Position numbers and translations under genes: made by a program. A model generated the notes under the pieces. That model did not search any database. It saw only the letters and a list, made by a program, of their open reading frames with translations, and was not told the DNA's origin. Below are positions 1 through 5,174 of a stretch of DNA of 5,174 bases, piece after piece. Origin of the DNA: Acidobacteriota bacterium (GTDB lineage Bacteria > Acidobacteriota > Blastocatellia > Pyrinomonadales > Pyrinomonadaceae); contig QHXE01000174.1 in NCBI GenBank assembly GCA_003222835.1, positions 1-5,174 on the forward strand, given 5' to 3'. How positions within the stretch are numbered: the first letter of the stretch is position 1; each line of letters starts with the position of its first letter.

Positions 1-1
1 G

Positions 2-1504
<1,503 letters not shown>

Positions 1505-1571
1505 CGCGGCCCCTTTAGAGTCCGGACCTCGGCTGATTGCGCGTCAGGTGTTCCACGTCTAAACTGCACTC

Positions 1572-1994
1572 ATGGAATCAACTCAACCGAAAGAACAGGA
1601 AGAAAGACTCGAACTGGCTTATACGCTCTTTTGCGACGACGTTCGTTTGGAAGTGGGCAACAAGCTTTCATACATGGGAGTGTTTCAGAACATCGTGGTA
1701 CCGCAATTGCCCGTGTGGCTGCCGAAGCTCGCGGTGGTCAACCACTGGCGAGGGAACGGCGCACATCTTTCCGAAGTGCGCATTCTGATGCCGGATCGTC
1801 AACAAGCGCTGGTAGTCTCGCGTCATGGTTCCGCCGACAACATTAGCTTTTTCGTCAACGTGACGTTTCCGGTCGCGGGTGAGTATCTGGTGCAGACGTT
1901 GATAGATTCCAATCTGTTTGACGAGCGCATCCTGACCGTCTCCGATCAGCAGTTGATTGCGCCTCAGGATGAAGAATCAGAGACGATCAATTGA
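1572..1994 (+). CDS. DUF6941-like small conserved protein
   Basis: A 140-aa protein of unknown function. The segment LFCDDVRLEVGNKLSYMGVF (residues 19-38), followed by a PQLPVWLPKLAVV stretch, resembles from memory the DUF6941 family, whose members begin with a similar 'CDD.R.E..GK.S.MGV' block and are predicted to be compact beta-rich proteins. That assignment is recognition, not a search result. There is no signal peptide, membrane segment or catalytic signature; the N-terminus (MESTQPKEQEERLE) and C-terminus (PQDEESETIN) are acidic and probably flexible. An in-frame TAA at 1560-1562 lies just upstream and the conserved block starts soon after, so ATG 1572 is the only sensible start. No Shine-Dalgarno sequence is visible at proper spacing. 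It follows ligA by 67 nt without an intervening terminator, so readthrough from ligA is plausible. Its last 18 nt overlap the convergent Fis-type gene. Confidence 0.85.
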   Translation: MESTQPKEQEERLELAYTLFCDDVRLEVGNKLSYMGVFQNIVVPQLPVWLPKLAVVNHWRGNGAHLSEVRILMPDRQQALVVSRHGSADNISFFVNVTFPVAGEYLVQTLIDSNLFDERILTVSDQQLIAPQDEESETIN

Positions 1995-2360
1995 AACTGA
2001 TACAGGTTGCATTTCGTAGGCCTTGATCTTGTAGTTGAGCGTGGTCGTGCCCAAACCCAGGATGCGCGCGGCGCGAGCCTGGTTACCGCCGGTTAGCTCC
2101 AGCGCCCGACTAATCAGACGCATTTCAAAGCGGCGTACCTCCTCAAAGAAGTCGATCCCCGACTTTAAATCCAATTTATTTGGTGCGGCTGAAGCTTCGG
2201 CCAGGGCGGTCTCGCGCTCGAGAGATGCGGCTTCATCAAGCAAAATCGTCGCCATCTCGCGAATTCTTTCCAGCCGCTGCGGGGCCGCTTCGTTTCTTGA
2301 TCGCAACCCGACTAGACGACGCCCCGAAATCGATTCCACTACTGCTTTTGCAGTGCTCAT
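1977..2360 (-). CDS. Stand-alone Fis-type helix-turn-helix DNA-binding protein
   Basis: A 127-aa probable DNA-binding regulator. Residues about 71-115 (from FFEEVRRFEM to NYKIKAYEM) match the Fis/NtrC C-terminal fold: an amphipathic dimerisation helix, then the helix-turn-helix GGNQARAARILGLGTTTLNYKI, with the 'N.A.AA..LG....TL..K' pattern typical of HTH_8 proteins. The N-terminal about 60 residues are charged and probably helical (RLERIREMATILLDEAASLERE) and match no AAA+ ATPase, receiver or PAS domain I know. It therefore lacks the sigma-54 activator module that usually carries this domain. The ATG at 2358-2360 is preceded by AGGGAG (plus-strand 2370-2375) at a 9-nt spacing, a good Shine-Dalgarno that fixes the start. 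A perfect 6-bp inverted repeat lies 31-51 nt upstream. Targets are unknown. It could be a nucleoid-type factor or a local regulator; the DNA-binding call is firm and the role is not. Confidence 0.88.
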   Translation of the reverse strand: MSTAKAVVESISGRRLVGLRSRNEAAPQRLERIREMATILLDEAASLERETALAEASAAPNKLDLKSGIDFFEEVRRFEMRLISRALELTGGNQARAARILGLGTTTLNYKIKAYEMQPVSVSIDRL

Positions 2361-2589
2361 TTATGATAGCTCCCTGTGAATTGTCTCAGACCTAAGACGA
2401 TAAAATCTTAGAACCGTTAACAAATGCCTGGGGGCGTTGTTTTAGAAGACGCTCGAAGTTGCTGCTCGGTTCCAAGTTTTTTGTCCCTGACGAAATTTGC
2501 GCGCCGGAACAGGCGAAGAACTTTGTTTGATGCGCTCGAGCGAGTTTGGGTTTTATCGCGAAGTTTAGCCGGTGGCGATCTTGACGAAA
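2361..2589. other. Intergenic region between two minus-strand genes
   Basis: 229 nt separate the stop of the DUF2520 gene from the start of the Fis-type gene, both on the minus strand. It holds the Shine-Dalgarno of the Fis-type gene (2370-2375), the inverted repeat at 2392-2411, a GTTAAC palindrome at 2416-2421, a run of six T at about 2477-2482 on the plus strand, and a 10-bp palindrome CGCTCGAGCG at 2533-2542. I see no GC-rich hairpin plus U-tract ending the DUF2520 transcript and no convincing -35/-10 pair for the Fis-type gene. The gap is long enough that the Fis-type gene probably has its own promoter. Short open frames across it lack ribosome binding sites and family resemblance. Confidence 0.5.
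2392..2411. promoter_or_regulatory. Perfect inverted repeat CTAAGA-N8-TCTTAG, candidate operator
   Basis: CTAAGA at 2392-2397 and TCTTAG at 2406-2411 are exact reverse complements separated by 8 AT-rich bases (CGATAAAA). The element lies 31-51 nt upstream of the Fis-type gene's start codon, where a promoter or operator would be expected. The length and symmetry suit a dimeric helix-turn-helix protein, and autoregulation is one option. The arms are short, so a chance occurrence is possible. Confidence 0.3.
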
Positions 2590-3549
2590 CTAACGAGGGC
2601 TCTTGTTGTCGTCATTCAAGGCAGAAAGGATTCGAGTAATCGCTTCGTGGCCGGACCGGTTGGCCTTTTGGCTTTTCGCCAGCGCGAGACTGCGTCGGCC
2701 AAGCAGCGCGTAGGCCGCGAGAGCGTCGTGGAGATTTGCCGATCTCATCGCGGCTATATGCCTTCGTATCGTGGCTGCGTCACCGCGTTTGAACGGTCCG
2801 GTCAGCGCCCACTTTGGATCTCGCACCTTCAGATTTGCCAGAGTGCTCTCGACCAGCGGCAAGAGCACCTGCTGCGCCCGCCGGCGCGACAGTCCGCAAG
2901 AACTCAGCATCTCCAGAGCTATGTCGAATAAAGCGATCATGTTTGGCGAAGCAGTAAGAGCGGCGGCGTGGTAAAGAGCCTTTGCGCCCGCCGGAATACT
3001 GAAAGCTTGTCCTCCCAGGTTGTGAACTATCGATCGAGCCAGCCGCTCCGCGGGCGCGTCACCTTCGACCGAAAAAAACGCGCGACTGAACAGGTCTGCA
3101 CCCGATTTGGGGTCGCTAATGGAAAGCAATGGATGAAGCGAGCCAATTCCAAAGCCCAATTTCCGGAGGGGCGCCAGGACTTCCGACGAAAGCGCGCCAC
3201 TGGTGTGCAGCACGACAGATGGCGCCGACTTTTCGCGACGGGCCAATCCGAATAATTTTAATCTGAAGACGGTCACGAGTCGGTTAGCGACGGGTGCGAT
3301 GACATCGTCGGGTGTAGCAATAATGATTAGGGAGGCGCGATTGAAGGATGCTACCTGACTTCGACTCAACCCATCCAACTGAGCCTCGGCTAGTCCCACA
3401 GTTTGCGGGCCTATGAGCTTTGCCGCGCGTTGGGCGCTAACTCGATGCTTTGTTACGACGATCTCGACTCGATAGTTGGCTGCCTTTAGCGCCAACCCAA
3501 GAGCAGTGCCCACGCGACCCGCGCCTATGATCGAGACTGATGGGCGCAT
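2590..3549 (-). CDS. Rossmann-fold, DUF2520-containing oxidoreductase-like protein
   Basis: A 319-aa cytoplasmic protein predicted to bind NAD(P). The N-terminus VSIIGAGRVGTALGLAL (GxGxxG at residues 9-14) is a classic dinucleotide-binding beta-alpha-beta unit, followed by LIIIATPDD (74-82) ending the Rossmann core and HTSGALSSEVL (115-125). The second half carries the marks I associate with DUF2520: GSLHPLLSISDP (136-147), KALYHAAALTASPNM (190-204) and ALTGPFKRGD (248-257). This two-domain layout is that of 6-phosphogluconate-dehydrogenase-like reductases. I recall some family members being described as an alternative ketopantoate reductase (PanG, pantothenate synthesis), but no pan gene is visible here, so the substrate is unassigned. 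Length is normal and no break is seen. The ATG at 3547-3549 begins just before the first beta strand; its Shine-Dalgarno is weak. The upstream region is shared divergently with the M48 protease gene. Confidence 0.92.
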   Translation of the reverse strand: MRPSVSIIGAGRVGTALGLALKAANYRVEIVVTKHRVSAQRAAKLIGPQTVGLAEAQLDGLSRSQVASFNRASLIIIATPDDVIAPVANRLVTVFRLKLFGLARREKSAPSVVLHTSGALSSEVLAPLRKLGFGIGSLHPLLSISDPKSGADLFSRAFFSVEGDAPAERLARSIVHNLGGQAFSIPAGAKALYHAAALTASPNMIALFDIALEMLSSCGLSRRRAQQVLLPLVESTLANLKVRDPKWALTGPFKRGDAATIRRHIAAMRSANLHDALAAYALLGRRSLALAKSQKANRSGHEAITRILSALNDDNKSPR

Positions 3550-3579
3550 CTTTGCTCGGACTGTAGCATGCGGTCAGAG

Positions 3580-3599
3580 GCCGACGCAATTGCGTGGGC
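3580..3599. promoter_or_regulatory. 20-bp near-palindrome centred on ACGCAATTGCGT, candidate operator
   Basis: The 12-bp core ACGCAATTGCGT (3584-3595) is a perfect palindrome, flanked by one mismatched G on each side and then by complementary GCC (3580-3582) and GGC (3597-3599), so 18 of 20 positions are symmetric. It covers the -35 position relative to the TATAAT at 3618-3623 and lies about 31-50 nt upstream of the DUF2520 start, so a protein bound here could affect both directions. It can also be drawn as a hairpin with an AATT loop followed by TTTT, but no plus-strand gene ends here, so an operator is the better reading. Confidence 0.45.
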
Positions 3600-3617
3600 T
3601 TTTCGCTTATGATGGTC

Positions 3618-3623
3618 TATAAT
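3618..3623 (+). promoter_or_regulatory. Candidate -10 box (TATAAT) for the M48 protease gene
   Basis: An exact TATAAT sits in an otherwise GC-rich stretch. At a 17-nt spacing the -35 hexamer would be TGGGCT (3595-3600), a poor match, which would fit a promoter that depends on a bound regulator at the adjacent palindrome. It is not an extended -10 (no TGn). Transcription would start near 3630 and leave a leader of about 210 nt before the ATG at 3843. Confidence 0.45.
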
Positions 3624-3765
3624 GCTGTCGTCGAAATTGCTTTGCTAAGAAAATCCCCAGAAGATCCGAAAATCAAAGCGCAACCTCGATGATGAAGACG
3701 GCATCAAAGCGGTGCGTTGATTCAAAGTAGTGCCGATGCCTCGGGCGCTGCCTCGAAAAAAGCAA

Positions 3766-3824
3766 AGGCCGCAATCAGATCGCGGTCGACCGAGAGATTA
3801 AGACGAATCTTTCTCTCCCGGCCT
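3766..3824 (+). promoter_or_regulatory. Possible structured 5' leader of the M48 protease gene
   Basis: AGGCCG (3766-3771) is exactly complementary to CGGCCT (3819-3824). Inside that span is a perfect 10-bp palindrome CGGTCGACCG (3783-3792) and a second stem in which GAGAG (3792-3796) can pair with CTCTC (3813-3817) or GATT (3796-3799) with AATC (3806-3809). The outer arm ends 8 nt before the GGAGG, so folding could influence ribosome access. It matches no riboswitch class I recognise. This is inspection only, without a computed fold. Confidence 0.25.
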
Positions 3825-3832
3825 CAGAACTT

Positions 3833-3837
3833 GGAGG
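3833..3837 (+). promoter_or_regulatory. Shine-Dalgarno GGAGG that sets the M48 protease start
   Basis: GGAGG lies 5 nt before the ATG at 3843-3845. It favours this ATG, which starts directly at a signal peptide, over the in-frame TTG at 3717. Confidence 0.85.
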
Positions 3838-3842
3838 TTCAA

Positions 3843-5048
3843 ATGAAAAGTTGCTTCTCTCGTGCCGCCACGGCAATCGGTATTGGCGCCAGTCTTTGGT
3901 TCGGCAGCATCGCTGCCCTGGCGACGCCGCAACAGCCACAACCACAAACCAAAGATCAAACGACGGCGCAGACCCAGTCCACCTCATCGCAGACCGATCA
4001 GAAAAATCAGAACTCCGGTACGCCAGTACCTCAGCAAACTGCCGCCAACAAGAAGCCGCTGTCCACCAACGAAGACCCGACGATGATCGGAAAACGGAAT
4101 ATCAACAAAGGCATTTGGGGCAAGATGGCCGCCGGCACCGAAAAGGAAGTTCGTGAAGGCCGGATGTTGGCCGCCCAAGTCGACAAAGAGGCCAAGTTTG
4201 TCGACGATCCCATCATCACCGAATACGTCAACCGCGTTGGGCAGAACATCGTGCTCCACTCAGACGCGAAGGTTCCATTCACAATCAAGGTAATCGACTC
4301 GGACGAAGTAAACGCTTTTGCTCTACCGGGTGGTTTCTTCTATGTGAACAAGGGACTGATTCTCGCTGCCGATAACGAAGCCGAGCTGGCCGGCGTCATG
4401 GCGCACGAGACTGGGCACGTCGCCGCGCGGCATGCGATGGAAAATGAACGGAAGATGCAGATTATCGACTATGGCATGCTGGCGGGAATTCTGTTGGGTG
4501 GGGGAATTATCGGCAATGTCCTCTATAACGGTGGCGGATTCTTTGAAGGCATGGCCTTCCTGAGATTCAGCCGTGCCGCGGAGGAAGAAGCGGATAGGCT
4601 TGGGGTGCAATACATGTGGGCAGCGGGCTACGATCCAAATGCGATGGCCACGATGTTCGAGAAGCTCGAAGCCAAGAACAAGAAGAAACCCGGCACGCTC
4701 GCGAAGATGTTTCAGGACCATCCTGCTCCAGCCGAACGTCGGGCTGCCGCTGTCGCTTTAGCCGCGCGTTTTCCCGAGCGCGAGGAATATGTCATTAGTT
4801 CTTCTGAGTTTCAGCGCGTCAAGAATAGATTGTTGAGGTTGTCGAACGCGCGTATGTCTTCAAGCGGAGCGATTGCGAGCAGCGACGACGGAACACCGGG
4901 CCGGCCGACTCTAAAGCGGCGCCAACCCACGCCGGATGATTCGACCACAGCGCCGGACGGTACTCAGAAACCGGACAATAGTAAGCCTGCGCCGCCAACG
5001 TTGCGACGCGAGCCGCAAGCGCAACCCTCGCCATCACCACAACCGTAG
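3843..5048 (+). CDS. Exported M48-family zinc metalloprotease
   Basis: A 401-aa endopeptidase of the M48 family (BepA/YfgC-like group). Residues 1-27 form a signal peptide: a basic start with K2 and R7, a hydrophobic core (AIGIGASLWFGSIAA) and a probable cut after ALA-27, so it should act outside the cytoplasmic membrane. Residues 28-75 are a Q/T/S/N-rich linker. The catalytic domain (about 80-325) has HETGH at 188-192 (two zinc-binding histidines and catalytic Glu189), EEEAD at 247-251 (E247 the likely third zinc ligand), and a downstream DHPAPAERR block typical of the family. A glycine-rich hydrophobic stretch (YGMLAGILLGGGIIGNVLYNGGG) lies between the zinc motifs. There are no C-terminal TPR repeats as in E. 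coli BepA; instead the protein ends in a Pro/Ser/Thr-rich tail with two PTL(K/R)R motifs. A role in envelope protein quality control is inferred from the family. The gene is monocistronic in appearance, with its own terminator. Confidence 0.94.
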   Translation: MKSCFSRAATAIGIGASLWFGSIAALATPQQPQPQTKDQTTAQTQSTSSQTDQKNQNSGTPVPQQTAANKKPLSTNEDPTMIGKRNINKGIWGKMAAGTEKEVREGRMLAAQVDKEAKFVDDPIITEYVNRVGQNIVLHSDAKVPFTIKVIDSDEVNAFALPGGFFYVNKGLILAADNEAELAGVMAHETGHVAARHAMENERKMQIIDYGMLAGILLGGGIIGNVLYNGGGFFEGMAFLRFSRAAEEEADRLGVQYMWAAGYDPNAMATMFEKLEAKNKKKPGTLAKMFQDHPAPAERRAAAVALAARFPEREEYVISSSEFQRVKNRLLRLSNARMSSSGAIASSDDGTPGRPTLKRRQPTPDDSTTAPDGTQKPDNSKPAPPTLRREPQAQPSPSPQP

Positions 5049-5070
5049 TTCGTGGTAGGGCTCAAGATCG

Positions 5071-5109
5071 AGAGAGGCTCTCAAGCAACTTTGCTTGAGG
5101 GTCTCTTTT
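5071..5109 (+). terminator. Rho-independent terminator of the M48 protease gene
   Basis: Starting 23 nt after the stop codon, 5071-5087 can pair with 5092-5108 around an ACTT loop. The inner 8 bp (CTCAAGCA with TGCTTGAG) are perfect Watson-Crick; the outer part continues with three G-U pairs. The descending arm runs into TTTT at 5106-5109. Stem, small loop and U-tract fit intrinsic termination, and the position directly behind the protease gene supports it. Confidence 0.85.
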
Positions 5110-5174
5110 GCTATTCTCGGACGCCGTTGATTAGCCCCAACTTTACTCCCTAACAAGGCCGCTGAGGACAGTAA

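Larger units (their letters stand above)
3550..3842. other. Divergent intergenic region upstream of the protease gene
   Basis: 293 nt lie between two divergent start codons. They contain a near-palindrome (3580-3599), a perfect TATAAT (3618-3623), and a roughly 210-nt presumptive leader with inverted repeats (3766-3824) ending in a strong Shine-Dalgarno. I see no convincing gene: a 13-codon frame at 3689-3730 has no ribosome binding site. On the minus strand I find no good -35/-10 pair for the DUF2520 gene, only partial matches near 3605-3625. Confidence 0.6.

Noticed and set aside
2360..2425. Sigma-70 promoter for the Fis-type gene (TTGTTA at 2418-2423 on the minus strand)
   Set aside because: The best -10-like hexamer, TATCGT, is only 15 nt away and matches poorly, so I could not support a promoter call.
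2424..2931. Plus-strand open frames at 2424-2639 and 2572-2931
   Set aside because: They run opposite the DUF2520 gene or through the intergenic gap, have no Shine-Dalgarno and no recognisable protein features.
3578..3604. Reading the near-palindrome plus TTTT as a Rho-independent terminator
   Set aside because: The hairpin can be drawn, but no plus-strand gene ends upstream; the flanking genes diverge from this region, so an operator is more sensible.
3689..3730. 13-codon open frame ATGATGAAG... in the protease leader, as a regulatory leader peptide
   Set aside because: No ribosome binding site precedes it and its codons show no run of one amino acid that would suggest attenuation.
3717..3842. 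TTG 3717 as the start of a 443-aa M48 protease
   Set aside because: It would put 42 basic, non-hydrophobic residues before an obvious signal peptide. ATG 3843 has GGAGG at 5-nt spacing and begins at the signal peptide.
5110..5174. Promoter or start of a further gene at the right edge
   Set aside because: TTGATT near 5128 has no acceptable -10 partner at 16-18 nt, and 65 nt are too few to recognise a coding frame.

Overview
The window looks like ordinary chromosomal DNA from a moderately GC-rich bacterium. The gene repertoire and protein style suggest a member of the Acidobacteriota, possibly Blastocatellia/Pyrinomonadales: an NAD-dependent DNA ligase, a small DUF6941-like protein, a stand-alone Fis-type helix-turn-helix protein, a DUF2520 Rossmann protein, and a secreted M48 protease with Q/P-rich tails. 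That placement is an impression from protein style, not a phylogenetic result. I see no transposase, integrase, phage gene, tRNA, rRNA, CRISPR array or toxin-antitoxin pair.

Layout: (1) 2-1504 (+) is the 3' three-quarters of ligA, cut by the left window edge; the catalytic-lysine part lies outside. (2) 1572-1994 (+) is a 140-aa protein resembling the DUF6941 family, 67 nt after ligA and possibly cotranscribed with it. (3) 1977-2360 (-) is a 127-aa protein whose C-terminal third is a Fis-type DNA-binding domain; its 3' end overlaps the preceding gene tail to tail by 18 nt. (4) 2361-2589 is non-coding, with one clean inverted repeat close to the Fis-type gene. (5) 2590-3549 (-) is a 319-aa Rossmann/DUF2520 oxidoreductase-like protein. 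(6) 3550-3842 is a divergent intergenic region with a perfect TATAAT hexamer, a near-palindrome over the matching -35 position, and a long, possibly structured leader. (7) 3843-5048 (+) is an exported M48 zinc metalloprotease, followed by a strong hairpin terminator at 5071-5109. (8) 5110-5174 holds nothing I can call.

The genes do not form one obvious pathway. LigA acts in replication and repair, the M48 protease is exported and probably acts in envelope or protein quality control, and the Fis-type protein is a plausible regulator with no visible target. I did not find a convincing new multi-gene system. The points most worth checking are the palindrome/promoter/leader arrangement ahead of the protease and the overlapping convergent DUF6941-like/Fis-type pair.
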